Below, piece by piece: positions 35,329 to 46,442 of a stretch of DNA of 64,000 nucleotides. The position numbers were made by a program, and so were the translations under genes. Every line of letters begins with the position of its first letter. Position 1 is the stretch's first letter. This DNA comes from Microterricola viridarii. GTDB lineage: Bacteria > Actinomycetota > Actinomycetes > Actinomycetales > Microbacteriaceae. The stretch spans positions 248,001 to 312,000 of the forward strand of contig NZ_CP014145.1 of NCBI RefSeq assembly GCF_001542775.1. Direction: 5' to 3'. The notes beneath the pieces are model-generated. The model did no database searches. It was not told where the DNA came from and was given only the letters and a program-made list of their open reading frames with translations.

Positions 35329-38117
35329 ATGCGAGACAACGGAGTCGACCACGATGAGCGCGCGGCCGAACGAGAGCTCGCACAGGGCCTGATCGCAGCG
35401 GGGAACAGCGGCACCCTGCTGGTCACCGGGCTGAGTGGCATGGGCAAATCGCAGCTGCTGCGCGCAATTCTTCCGGTCGACAGCGGCTGGAAGGCGTTCT
35501 ACTTCAAGGCGGACGCCTACGAGGCCGGGATGCCCTTCGCGGCAGCCGAGCGGCTGCTCCGGCAACTCAGCCAGCGCAGGCCCATCGAGCAGGAGCCGGA
35601 TGTCGCGGCGAACCCGCAGCGGATGGGCGCCCTGCTCCTGGACGCACTCGATCGGGTGCGCACGCCGGTCTTCCTGGCCATCGACGACGCACAATGGATC
35701 GACCCGCAGTCGGCGATCGCCCTGCGCTTTGCGGTGCAACGGCTGATCGAGGGACGCTTCTTCGTGGCTGTCGCCAGCCGCCCCATGGGGGAGCCCAACG
35801 CCCTCGTCGACCTGGTGGGCGGTTTCGTCGGCCGGTCAGACCAGCACGCAGAGCTGCGCCTGGAACCCCTCAGCACCGAGCAGGTGCGCGCCGTGGCTGC
35901 CCGGCAGGTGCATCGCGGCGTCTCCCAGCGCAGTGCCAGGGCCCTGCGCGAGGCAACGGGCGGTTCCCCGCGTTGTTGAACGCCGCTTTGGCGCTCGGCC
36001 GCGAGTCGGGGGCCGTGAACGCCGAGGCCGACATTTGGGAAGCACCCATCCCGGTCATTGACGCCGCTCGCAACCCTTTTGCCCGCGTGGCGGCCGCCGC
36101 GCCCGTCGCGGCCAGCAACTTCGGGCGGATCTGTGCGGTGCTCCGCGACCCGGTTGAGGAGCGCGTCGTGCTCGAGATCGCGTGTTCGCTCGGACTGGAG
36201 GCCGACCCGGACGCGGCGGAGGCCGCCGGCTTGGTGACGCACTCCCGGTGGCATGGCGAGCTCTGGGTGCAGCCCAGGCACGAACTCCTCGGGCACGCCG
36301 TGGCGAAACGGCTGAGCGCCGACGAGACCCTGGCGATCCACCGGGCGGCCGGCGAGGTGTTGGGTGGTCGGCGCGGGCTGCGGCACAGCCTGGCCGCGGC
36401 ATCCGCCGTCGACGACGCGCTGCTCGCCCGGGTGCAGGACATTGCCCGCGCCGTCGCCAGCCCCGCCCAGGCCGACGAGGCGATCGGCTACCTGCGCAGC
36501 ATCCTCGGCCTGTACGACGAGGGCCGAGAGCACGATGAGGTCCTGATCGAGATTGCCCTGCTGGCGATGCGCTTCCGGCGGCAACAGCTCATCCTCGATC
36601 TGATGCCGCAGACCGAGGCGCTGCCGGCCGGCGCGCTGACGACGGCGATCGCCGTGGAGATGCTGGCCGTCGCCGGCCGGATCCCGGACGCCCTGGCCGC
36701 TGCGGAGGACGCGCTCGGCCAGGCGGACGTGCCGGGCACGGCCCAGGGGCGCATCCTGGCCGCCCACATCGCCGGCATCCAGGCCCAGTTCCAATTGATG
36801 ACCGGCGACACCGAGCCGATCCCTGCCCTCGTTCGACGAGCCAGGGAACTGGTGGACGCGGTGCTCCCCGGTGATACGGATGCCGCCAGTGCGCGCCTGC
36901 GCTGGATGTACACGGGCGACGGGCAGCGTATGCGTCTGCTCGGCTGGGCGATGACGGCTGCGGCGCGGGCCGGCGACATGGAGGCGTTCCGTGCGGCCTT
37001 CGGCGAGCTCAGCATGCTGATCGCGCAGGCGGAGGCGTCCCCGGAGCTCGTCGACGCGCTCGTCACCCGGGCCGGCGTGCAGATGCAGTCCGGCGATGTC
37101 CCCGCTGTGCACGCAGACATGCTCGCCGCCTCGGCCGTTCTGGTGCGCGCCCCGCACGCCTGGACGGCCGGGCACGTGCGCGTCATCCTGAGCCACGTGG
37201 AGTACCTGCTCGGCAATTGGGCGGCCTCAGAGGCCGGAGCGGAGTCGGCGCTCAGCCTGGCCATGGACGTGACGGCGTTCACGGTGCGCCCGGTCACCCA
37301 CTTCACGGCCGCGTTGGTCGCCGCCTCCCGTGGCGGTGCGGCCACGGTCGGCGCGCTGCTGGAGGCGGGCGAGCGGGCCACGATCAGTCGGCACGAGAGC
37401 TACGAATCGTCGATGGCGGCCGTGGCGGCCGCCGAGCTGGCCCGGGCGGCGGGCAATCCAGTCGAGCAACTGCGAGCCTGCTCCGATCCCGCGCTGCGCA
37501 GCATGGTCTCCACGACGCACGGCTGGAAGACGTACAAGGTCGAGGCGCTGGCAGCGTTGGGGCGCGTCGACGAGGCGCGCACCGCGCTCGCCGACCTCCG
37601 CGCCACCGCGCGCTGGCAGCCGCACTATGGCTCGGCGCTCTGGCTGGAGGCTCGGATCGAGGACGCCGCGGACAGACAGAAGCGCGCCAAAGCCCTGTAC
37701 GAGCAGGCCGTTGCCGATCCGGCGGCCGGGCTCTTCCCGTTCCCGATGGCCAGGGCGCGCGCCGACTTCGGGCGTTTCCTGCTCCGGGTGGGCGACGCGG
37801 ACGGGGCCGCGGCGCAGCTGTCCCAGGCCGCGGAGGTCTTCACCCGGCTGGGTGCGTCCCCGGACCTCGAGCGCACGCTGGCGCTGCTGGAGCGGGCGGG
37901 AGGCAATGGCTCCGCCGTGCCGACAGACCCCTTCGCTGCGCTCACTGCCCGCGAACGCCAGATCGCCCAGCATGCCTCTCGCGGCCACACGAATCGTGAG
38001 ATCGCCGAGGCTCTCTTCCTCTCTGTGACGACAGTGAACTTCCATATGCGCAATATCTTGCCCAAGCTGGGCCTGAGCTCACGCAGAGAGCTGCGCATCC
38101 TCGCCCCGACCGCCTGA
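35329..38117 (+). pseudogene. Large LuxR-family ATPase regulator (LAL type), frameshifted
   Basis: The gene encodes a large ATP-binding LuxR regulator. The 5' part has Walker A TGLSGMGKSQ and Walker B VFLAIDDAQWID. The middle is a long helical, TPR-like region. The last 65 residues form a LuxR helix-turn-helix (LTARERQIAQHASRGHTNRE, TTVNFHMRNILPKLGLSSRR). The frame from ATG 35329 breaks at 35962-35969 (GGTTCCCC), where REATGG meets a stop, and continues in the next frame as FPALLNAALALG. One added base gives 929 residues, normal for the family. A TAGAGT -10 candidate lies at 35270-35275. It may regulate the surface-protein gene that follows. Confidence 0.87.
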
Positions 38118-38186
38118 ACTCGGCGAACGTTGCTCGAGGCACCGTCGGCCGCAAGGTGATGAGCATTGCTCGAATGGGTGAAACTC

Positions 38187-38203
38187 CCGTCAACTCTTGA
38201 CGG
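38187..38203 (+). promoter_or_regulatory. 17-bp palindrome upstream of the surface-protein gene
   Basis: CCGTCAA-CTC-TTGACGG is a perfect inverted repeat in the intergenic space between the LuxR regulator and the LAxTG protein. Nearby, TGACGC (38220) and TAGCGT (38243) are 17 nt apart and could form the promoter. An operator role is inferred from position only. Confidence 0.5.
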
Positions 38204-38414
38204 TTTAATCGACGGACGCTGACGCCGCGTCGGCATCGCTCGTAGCGTTGTGAACCTGCGCGCCGTGTCGACTTACCCCGGCCCGGCGCGCGCAGTCGCG
38301 GGCCCCTTCTTACCCAAGGGGCCCAGCGCGGCCGCTTACCCCGGCCGATGCGACGCGTCTCTTACCCAGACGTTGCGGCTGACATTGCCCGCTCCCGAAG
38401 GGAACCCGAATCCA

Positions 38415-41400
38415 ATGGCACTTCGTGCTGCGCTCGCGCGCCCAAAAACGTCCACAATCCACGGCTCTCGCCCCGCACCCGCGCAGTCGCGGCTGCGGGT
38501 TCCCGCCGCCTTCGTCGCCCTGAGCCTCGCGGTCACCGGCATCACGGCGACCGGAACGCTGCTCGCGACAACGCCGGCGTTCGCCGCCGGTACGCCCGTC
38601 ACCAAGATCGTCAGCAGTCCCGCCGGTGAGACCTGGACGGTCCCGGCCGGTGTGACCAGTGTCACGGCCACTGTAACCGGTGCCTCGGGTGGAAGCGGCG
38701 GAGGCGGCGCTGGCGCCGCCGGCGGTCTGGGCGCCAGCATCGTCGGCACATTCGCTGTGGCGCCCGGAGACGTGCTGAACATCTCGGGCTCGACAAAGGG
38801 TGGTGCAGGCGGCGGCAGCGCGGAGCCCGGTCTCGGCGGCAGCGGCGCATCCGCCGGTGGCAACGGTGGGGCTGGCTACGCCTACGACCGATGGAACCCC
38901 GCTGTCCCGGGCAAGTCCGCTGGTGGTGGTGGTGGCGGCGCCAGCAAGATCTCGAAGGCCGGAGGGGCAAGCTTGATAATCGCCGGCGGTGGCGGCGGCG
39001 GCGCCGGTGCCAGCGCGGGACTGACACCCTGCGCTCCGGGAACCGGCGGTGCAGCGGATGCCGCGGGCACTTCGGGCCGCAACTGCTTTGCGGGAGTCGG
39101 CGGTGGCACCGGCGGTGCTGCTGCGGGAAGCGCGACGGGCGCAGGCCTTGCCGGCGGTAACGGCGGGCAGGGAGCGCGAATCTCCAGCGGTGCAGGCGGT
39201 GGTGGCGCCGGACTTCTCGGCGGTAGCGGCGGCACGGCCGTGATTGGCGCGGGCGGTGCCGGCGGTGGCGGTGGCGGCGGCTCCTCCTTTGTCGACGCGG
39301 CCGCGGTCACCGTGGTGACGCGTGGACAGGCAGCGACTGGCGGCGGTTCAGTGACCCTCGTCTACACGCCGAGCTACACCACGACCACCACGCTCTCCCC
39401 GGCCACCTCGAGCGCCGTCATCGGTGCGCCGATCACCCTCACTGTGGCGGTGGGTGCCGCCGGTGCCCCCAGCACGCTCCCGGCCGGCTCGGTGCAGCTG
39501 CTCGACGCCGATGACAACGAGCTCGGCGCGGGTGCTCTTGCCAACGGCGTGGCGAGCTTCGGCGGAATCCGCCTGCCCATCGGCAGCCACACGGTCAGGG
39601 CGGTCTTCACCCCCTCAGCTGGCGAGTACCAGGAGTCCGTCGGTTCCGCCGTCATCACCGTCGCGCAGGGTTCCACCTCCACCGGTCTCACCGTCGCGCC
39701 GGCTCCGGCCGAGTTCGGCCAGAGCGTCACGGCCACCATCGCGGTCACCGCCGTTGCTCCCGCCAACGCTGTGCTCGACGGCACCGTCGAGCTGAGGACA
39801 GCCGACGGCACGCTGGTCGAGGACGCCTCTATCGACGCATCGGGCGTCGCCACCATGGACTTCACTCCGAGTGACCTCACGCCGACCGGCTTGGAGACGG
39901 TGCAGCTGACCGCTTTCTACCTCGGCAACGCCTCCTTCATGGCCTCACATTCGGTTGAAAGCGACCTGGACGTCATCAAGTCCGAGAGCCTGCTCGACCT
40001 CAGCCAGTCGATCGACACCTCGGTGTGGGGCGAGAGCGTCACCCTCACCGCAGACATCAGTGCTGCCCGCGACGCGGTCGCGCCGGCTCGCATGGCCGTT
40101 CCCGTCGTCGGCGCCGTGCCGACCGGCACGGTCACCTTCTACGCCGACGGCTCCCCGTTGGCCACGGCCGGCGTGACGGACGGTTCCGCCGCGATCGACG
40201 TCGACGATTTTGAGGTCGGCGAGCGCGAGCTGAGCGCGAGCTACTCCGGCGACACCTACTTCACCGAGTCCGACTCCGACACGCTGACCCACGAGGTCGG
40301 GCTCGCCGCGACCGAGACGACACTCGCCGCGATCAGCCCCGCCCCGCTCGTGGGGCAGCCAGTCACACTGAGCGCGAATGTCTCAGTGCTGCCGAACGGC
40401 GCTGGGACCCCGACGGGCTCCGTCGTGTTCACGGTCGACGGCGTGGCGCTTGCTGCCACCTCCGTCACTGACGGTGTGGCCACCCTGGACCGCGCCTTCT
40501 GGTCGCCCGGGAACCACACCGTGTCCGCTGACTTCTCAGACGGAACGCACTACGCCGCGTCATCCGACGCCATCGACGTCAACGTCGAGCAGGCTGCGAC
40601 GGTCATCGCGCTCGGCAGCGACGTGAACCCGGCCGTGTTCGGCCAGGACGTCACCGTGAGCGCGACGCTCAGCGTGGTCGCCCCGGGTGCCGGTGTTCCG
40701 AGCGGTGAGATCGAGTTCGAGCTTGACGGAGCGCCGTTCGCAACCGTCCCCGTCTCGGCCGGAGCCGCAACGCTCCCGCTCGGCGCACTGGCCGTCGGCA
40801 GCTACGAGTTCAGCGCCCACTACGCCGGCGACGGTAGTTACGCCGGTACTGACGCGTCGATCACGATCACGGTGGAGCACGCAGCCACCGCTCTCGCACT
40901 CAGCGCAGACAAGGCCGAGACGAACTTCGGTGAGTCGCTCACGCTGCACGCCGCGCTCTCAGTTGAGGCACCGGGCGCTGGAACCCCCACCGGGTCCATC
41001 GCGTTCCTCGCAGACGGAGTCGAGATCGGCTCCGCCACGCTCGACGCCAGCGGCGCTGCCGCGAGCCTGACGGTGCCGAAGGCCCTCGCCGTCGGTGCAC
41101 GGCAGATCACGGCGCAGTACGCCGGGGATGCGTCCTTCGACGCATCCACCTCTGAGGTGCTCGGGCACGCCGTGCTCGCCGCTCCCGTCGGCATCGCGCT
41201 TGACGTCTCAGGCGAGAGTGTCGCCGAACAGGACGCCGTCTTCAGCGCGACGGTGCAGCCGATAACGTCGACCGGGCACGTGCCGAGCGGGTTCGTGCAG
41301 TTCTTGGTCGATGGCGAGCCGCTCGGAGCTCCGGTGCCGGTGGGCACCACGGCGCCGAAGGGCACCGCCGCCCGTGCGGTGGTGGATGTCGTCAACGCTC

Positions 41401-41732
41401 GCCTCGCGACCGACACGCTGGCGGTCGGCGAGCACGTCATCACGGTCAGCTACCTCGGGGACGGCTCTTTCGCCGCTGCGAGTTCCGCAGCCACGCTGCA
41501 CCTGGTCAAGCCGAAGGCGCCGATCGACCCGATCAAGCCGATCGACCCGCTGACGCCGGTCGTCCCGGTCACGCCGCCGGCGCCGAGTGCACCGGCAGCG
41601 AAGACCGCCGGCGGCCTGGCCTCGACCGGCGTGCAGGGAATCGACACCGGGATTGCCGCTGGCCTGCTGCTCTTGGCAGGGCTGGGCATGCTCGGAGTCG
41701 GAACGGTGCGTCTGCGCCGCCGCTCCGCTTAG
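38415..41732 (+). CDS. Cell-wall-anchored protein with Gly-rich domain and seven Ig-like repeats
   Basis: The 1105-residue exported protein has a long signal peptide (residues 1-58, ending TTPAFAAGT) and a Gly-rich domain (about 90-320) full of GGxGG runs. Seven bacterial Ig-like repeats of about 95 residues follow (about 325-1030), each with a TGxVxFxxDG strand and a Y(A/S)GDxxY end. A Pro-rich wall-spanning stretch leads to LASTG (1068-1072), a membrane helix and RLRRRSA. This is the LAxTG signal used by actinobacterial class E sortases. The ATG at 38415, with GAAGGGA upstream, is chosen over GTG 38250, which would bury the signal peptide. An adhesin or structural role is inferred. Confidence 0.88.
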   Translation: MALRAALARPKTSTIHGSRPAPAQSRLRVPAAFVALSLAVTGITATGTLLATTPAFAAGTPVTKIVSSPAGETWTVPAGVTSVTATVTGASGGSGGGGAGAAGGLGASIVGTFAVAPGDVLNISGSTKGGAGGGSAEPGLGGSGASAGGNGGAGYAYDRWNPAVPGKSAGGGGGGASKISKAGGASLIIAGGGGGGAGASAGLTPCAPGTGGAADAAGTSGRNCFAGVGGGTGGAAAGSATGAGLAGGNGGQGARISSGAGGGGAGLLGGSGGTAVIGAGGAGGGGGGGSSFVDAAAVTVVTRGQAATGGGSVTLVYTPSYTTTTTLSPATSSAVIGAPITLTVAVGAAGAPSTLPAGSVQLLDADDNELGAGALANGVASFGGIRLPIGSHTVRAVFTPSAGEYQESVGSAVITVAQGSTSTGLTVAPAPAEFGQSVTATIAVTAVAPANAVLDGTVELRTADGTLVEDASIDASGVATMDFTPSDLTPTGLETVQLTAFYLGNASFMASHSVESDLDVIKSESLLDLSQSIDTSVWGESVTLTADISAARDAVAPARMAVPVVGAVPTGTVTFYADGSPLATAGVTDGSAAIDVDDFEVGERELSASYSGDTYFTESDSDTLTHEVGLAATETTLAAISPAPLVGQPVTLSANVSVLPNGAGTPTGSVVFTVDGVALAATSVTDGVATLDRAFWSPGNHTVSADFSDGTHYAASSDAIDVNVEQAATVIALGSDVNPAVFGQDVTVSATLSVVAPGAGVPSGEIEFELDGAPFATVPVSAGAATLPLGALAVGSYEFSAHYAGDGSYAGTDASITITVEHAATALALSADKAETNFGESLTLHAALSVEAPGAGTPTGSIAFLADGVEIGSATLDASGAAASLTVPKALAVGARQITAQYAGDASFDASTSEVLGHAVLAAPVGIALDVSGESVAEQDAVFSATVQPITSTGHVPSGFVQFLVDGEPLGAPVPVGTTAPKGTAARAVVDVVNARLATDTLAVGEHVITVSYLGDGSFAAASSAATLHLVKPKAPIDPIKPIDPLTPVVPVTPPAPSAPAAKTAGGLASTGVQGIDTGIAAGLLLLAGLGMLGVGTVRLRRRSA

Positions 41733-41769
41733 ACCGGGGGAACAACTGGGACCGGGGGGAACAAGAGGA

Positions 41770-41800
41770 GGAGGGGCCCGCGCACTGCGCGGGCCCCTCC
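41770..41800 (+). terminator. Intrinsic terminator after the surface-protein gene
   Basis: A perfect inverted repeat pairs 41770-41784 with 41786-41800 (GGAGGGGCCCGCGCA). Confidence 0.88.
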
Positions 41801-41883
41801 GTGCTGCAGTCGGCGGAGGCCGGCCAACCGCGGGCGGCAGCGTGTCGCCGAGCCGAGTGCGCACCCTCTGCGACCATGAGTCC

Positions 41884-42639
41884 ATGGGGATGACAACGAC
41901 ACGTGGCCGAACCGTCCGACTGGTCGCCGTTGCGCTGGCCGCTGGACTCGCACTGCTCATAGCCGGCTGCAGCGCGCCGCAGCCCCAGGCCGGGCAGCAG
42001 ACTGCGCCGACCTCGACGAAGACGCCGCGGCCGACGCCGACCACGCATGTCGCGCCGGTGGAGCTTCCCTCCGTCGACGCGGAGTTGCTCGCCCACGTCA
42101 GCGGCTTCGTCATTCGGCCCGACGTGCTCGAGCTGCGCGACGATGACGGAGACGTCGTGACCGCGCTCAGTTACATGGCTGCGCCGGCGGAGGCGATCGC
42201 CGTGCTCAGCACCGTCTTCGGCGAAGCGCCCGCCGACGAAGAATACCCAGGCACGAATCACACTCCGCCCGGCGTCACCCATTCCTGGGGGAGTCTCGTG
42301 CTCGACGAACGCTTCTATGACGAACAACGCCGGATCGACGAGCAGCTCGACTACCTCGTCTGGCCCCGTTTCGCGGTCTATTTCGACGGCCCGGCCAGCG
42401 GAGAGATCCCGATGTCAACGATCCAAGGGATTCAGGCGGGGGACAGCTGGGACTTCGCGTCGAGCAGTCCGGGCTTCCAGAGCGAGCTCTATACCTGCAT
42501 CGGCACGCCCGTTGACGTCATCGACGTTGCGCGGCCGGACGGAGGCGACGCCCAGTCCACGGTGATCGTGATTGAGTCCGACGACGCCACAGTGCGATGG
42601 GTCAGAGCGCCGGAGATGGTCACGGATGGCTGCGCCTGA
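41884..42639 (+). CDS. Predicted lipoprotein of unknown function
   Basis: The 251-residue protein has a lipoprotein signal peptide with LLIAGC, C29 being the predicted lipid site. A Thr/Pro-rich linker leads to a mature domain beginning near LPSVDAELLAHVSGFVIRPD. Notable stretches are GTNHTPPGVTHSWGSLVLDE and the single cysteine pair near YTCIGTP and TDGCA at the C terminus, which could form a disulfide. No known family was recognised. The ATG at 41884 is taken as the start; ATG 41890 is also possible. It stands alone between the wall-protein terminator and the SURF1 gene. Confidence 0.75.
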   Translation: MGMTTTRGRTVRLVAVALAAGLALLIAGCSAPQPQAGQQTAPTSTKTPRPTPTTHVAPVELPSVDAELLAHVSGFVIRPDVLELRDDDGDVVTALSYMAAPAEAIAVLSTVFGEAPADEEYPGTNHTPPGVTHSWGSLVLDERFYDEQRRIDEQLDYLVWPRFAVYFDGPASGEIPMSTIQGIQAGDSWDFASSSPGFQSELYTCIGTPVDVIDVARPDGGDAQSTVIVIESDDATVRWVRAPEMVTDGCA

Positions 42640-42822
42640 GAGGAGGCGCTGACGCCGACGTAGCGTGCGCGGTGGGTGCGATGCCGAGGGCTGAGGATCC
42701 GCGCGGCAGAGTCCGCCCAGCAAAGCGCGATAGCCTCAAGGGTATCGATTGCCGAGCGCCGAACGCTCGCCAGAACGATACCTCGACAGTTCGCCGACAA
42801 CCCGCAGGACACGATTCACCAC

Positions 42823-43632
42823 ATGCTCTCGATCATGCTGCGCCCGCGTTGGGTACTCGCTCTCTTCGGCGCGCTCGCCGTCGCCGCCATCTTTGCCCTG
42901 CTCGGCCAATGGCAGCTGGCCCGGGCCGTGGACGCCGGCCAGACCGTGGAACGCTCCACCGAGACCGTGCAGGCGCTCGCCGAGATCGCCGACCCGGACG
43001 AGCCCATCCGGCAGGTCGCCACCGGCCAGATGGTCACGGTCGACGGCCGCTTCATCGCCGGCGATGAGCAGATCATCAGCGGGCGCCTGAACGGAGGCAC
43101 CGCCGGCTACTGGGTGGTCAGCCACTTCCAAGTCGATGCGCCGGGCGAGGCGGCGATCCCCGTCGCCCGCGGCTGGGCCGCGGATGCCGACACGGCCAAG
43201 TCCGTCGCCGCCAAGCTGGCCGCAGACGAGGCCTCCGGCGAGACCATCACCTTGGTCGGCCGGCTGCTGCCAACCGAGGGTCCCGAGATTCCAACCGACG
43301 GGGCCAGCGCACACGTGATGCGCGCCGTCGCGGTCTCGGCCCTGATCAACCTCTGGGCAGACTTCGACAACCACTCCGTCTACTCCGCGTACATCGTGCA
43401 GACCGAGGCGACGACCGCAGGCCTCGACGCCATCGATTCGCCGGAGCCCAGCCCCGAACTCGAGCTGAACTGGCTGAACATCTTCTACGCCGTCGAGTGG
43501 GCCGTGTTCGCCGGCTTCGCCGTGTTCCTCTGGTACCGCCTGGTGCGCGACACCTGGGAGCGGGAACGCGAGGAAGAGGCGGATGCCGCGGCGGCCGCGG
43601 CCGCTGGCGAATCGCTCAGCAACCGCGCGTAG
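42823..43632 (+). CDS. SURF1-family protein
   Basis: The 269-residue membrane protein has the SURF1 layout: a first helix near residues 10-26 (ALFGALAVAAIFALLGQWQL, with the conserved LGxWQ), a large external domain and a second helix near 225-245. External motifs include VARGWAADAD and FDNHSVYSAYIVQ. SURF1 proteins help assemble haem-copper cytochrome oxidases. The start is uncertain; ATG 42823 places the first helix at the expected distance. The charged C-terminal tail is EEEADAAAA-rich. Its TAG is shared with the -10 of the next gene. Confidence 0.85.
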   Translation: MLSIMLRPRWVLALFGALAVAAIFALLGQWQLARAVDAGQTVERSTETVQALAEIADPDEPIRQVATGQMVTVDGRFIAGDEQIISGRLNGGTAGYWVVSHFQVDAPGEAAIPVARGWAADADTAKSVAAKLAADEASGETITLVGRLLPTEGPEIPTDGASAHVMRAVAVSALINLWADFDNHSVYSAYIVQTEATTAGLDAIDSPEPSPELELNWLNIFYAVEWAVFAGFAVFLWYRLVRDTWEREREEEADAAAAAAAGESLSNRA

Positions 43633-43635
43633 ACT
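43630..43635 (+). promoter_or_regulatory. -10 element for leaderless DUF3817 gene, overlapping the SURF1 stop
   Basis: TAGACT starts with the TAG stop of the SURF1 gene and ends 6 nt before the ATG at 43642. No Shine-Dalgarno sequence lies in the gap. Confidence 0.6.
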
Positions 43636-43641
43636 AGTCTC

Positions 43642-44102
43642 ATGCCCCTCGAGCCGAAACCCGCCGTATTCCCGCGCATTCGGAAGGCTGTTACTTTCTA
43701 CAAGGTCACCTCGGTGATCACCGGTGTGATGTTGCTTCTGCTCTGCACCGAGATGGTTCTGAAGTACGTCTTCCACGTCGAACTGTATGGATTCGGCAAC
43801 GCCGGCTTCCTGCACTTCGCCCCGATGATCGAGACGGTCTCCGGCTGGGAATCCACCGGCGACGGCGCGAACCTCTCCACCGGCATCCTGATCGCGCACG
43901 GCTGGTTCTACGTCGTCTACCTCTTCGCTTGCTTCCAGCTGTGGAGCCTGATGCGTTGGCAGTTCCCCAAGTTCTTGTTGCTCGCCCTCGGCGGCATCAT
44001 CCCCCTGTTGTCCTTCTTCCTCGAGGTGCGCGTTGCACGCGAGGTGGAAACCTACCTGGCTCGCCGTGAAGCGGCGGCCACCGACCCCGTGGAGGCACAC
44101 GC

Positions 44103-44106
<4 letters not shown>
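43642..44106 (+). CDS. DUF3817 domain-containing membrane protein
   Basis: The 154-residue protein has three predicted membrane helices (about residues 20-40, 85-105 and 112-130) in the DUF3817 pattern: [19 protein letters not shown], then [20 protein letters not shown] and [23 protein letters not shown]3817 is a common actinobacterial membrane family of unknown role, often encoded beside guaA. Its TGA overlaps the guaA GTG by 4 nt, so the two are translationally coupled. A leaderless start is predicted. Confidence 0.88.
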
Positions 44107-45704
<1,598 letters not shown>

Positions 45705-45721
45705 GTCTGTAGCTGGCGCCG

Positions 45722-45740
45722 GGAGCGGATGTTCCGCTCC
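45722..45740 (+). terminator. Short hairpin after guaA
   Basis: GGAGCGGA (45722-45729) pairs with TCCGCTCC (45733-45740). It lies 17 nt after the guaA stop and just before a much longer hairpin. Confidence 0.5.
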
Positions 45741-45752
45741 TCAGCTCAGACA

Positions 45753-45830
45753 ATGAATGAAAGAAGCCGGGCCCTCCGGATTCGCAGACAGCTTGCGAGT
45801 TCTGAGAGGGGCCCGGCTTCTTTCATTCAT
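45753..45830. terminator. Long hairpin after guaA
   Basis: Bases 45753-45776 pair with 45806-45830 over about 24 bp with one bulge (ATGAATGAAAGAAGCCGGGC and its complement). The loop holds a further small TCGCA/TGCGA stem. It is AT-rich at the base and GC-rich at the top. Mirror-image ORFs on both strands are products of this palindrome. It probably ends the guaA transcript. Confidence 0.7.
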
Positions 45831-45869
45831 AACGCGACACCCCGCGGAGCATTCGCTCCCGACTCCGCA

Positions 45870-46352
45870 CCGCTGGTTGAGCTTGTCGAGACTCCCGCGC
45901 GGTTGGCTTCGGTCGCTGGCGCTCCCTCGAGCCAACGGGGTGGCGCGCCGCCCGCTGGTTGAGCTTGTCGAAACCTCGTGGGTGTTGGCTTCGGTCGCTG
46001 GCGCTCCCTCGAGCCAACGTGGGAGGGGCGGCGCGAGTTGGAGCTACGCGGCCGCTCTACACGGCGGCTCGAGGGGGCCGCGCCGCGACGAAGGAGCAGC
46101 GCAGCCCCCGAAGCCGCGAGCGACTACGAGAGGCTGCTGCGCCCCCCCTCGTGCAGAAAAGACAGGAGGGGAGCGGCGCGGGGCCCACCCACGGCGTCCG
46201 CGCTCGTCTGGTCCTGTCTTTGTGGTCGGCGCGGTTGGCTTCGGTCGCTGGCGCTCCCTCGAGCCAACGGGGGAGGGGCGGTGCGCCTCCTTCCACGTCG
46301 GCTAGAGGGGGCCGCGCCGCGACGAAGGAGCAGCGCAGCCCCCGAAGCCCCG
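45870..46352. repeat. Second cluster of modular palindromic repeats
   Basis: This part of the 738-nt gene-free gap between guaA and the Bax-inhibitor gene carries the same modules as the array at 8 kb, in the opposite orientation and more broken. Hybrid module C copies lie at 45870-45939 and 45951-46020 (CCGCTGGTTGAGCTTGTCGA to CTCCCTCGAGCCAACG). A partial copy lies at 46233-46272. Two module-B arms (GAGGGGGCCGCGCCGCGACG to CAGCGCAGCCCCCGAAGCC) lie at 46063-46115 and 46300-46352. Reading frames here are repeat artefacts. Confidence 0.8.
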
Positions 46353-46396
46353 GAGCCGGCGTGATCGAGTTGCCACGGTGCCCGCGGCGCGCACGC

Positions 46397-46426
46397 AGAA
46401 GGGGCCGCCTCGCGGCGGCCCCTTCT
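46397..46426 (-). terminator. Intrinsic terminator after the Bax-inhibitor gene
   Basis: A perfect 13-bp stem (46397-46409 with 46414-46426) with a 4-nt loop lies 17 nt past the stop of the reverse-strand gene. Confidence 0.88.
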
Positions 46427-46442
46427 GTTCAAGCGTGTGTGA

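Noticed and set aside
32052..35447. Reverse ORF of 1131 residues opposite guaB3 and glpD
   Set aside because: It is an antisense shadow of two well-supported genes, caused by high GC at third codon positions. Its composition is rich in His, Arg and Asp with no domain.
35694..35975. Independent gene start for the second half of the LuxR regulator
   Set aside because: The part of this frame before 35964 is out-of-frame translation of the ATPase domain; only the portion after the break continues the regulator.
38250..38414. Alternative GTG start of the wall protein 55 residues upstream
   Set aside because: It would put a long polar, Pro-rich segment before the signal peptide and overlaps the promoter region; ATG 38415 has a ribosome binding site.
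38690..39340. Possible CRISPR-like or satellite repeat within the Gly-rich coding region
   Set aside because: The GGCGGT-type repetition simply encodes Gly-rich protein; there are no regular spacers or constant-length repeats.
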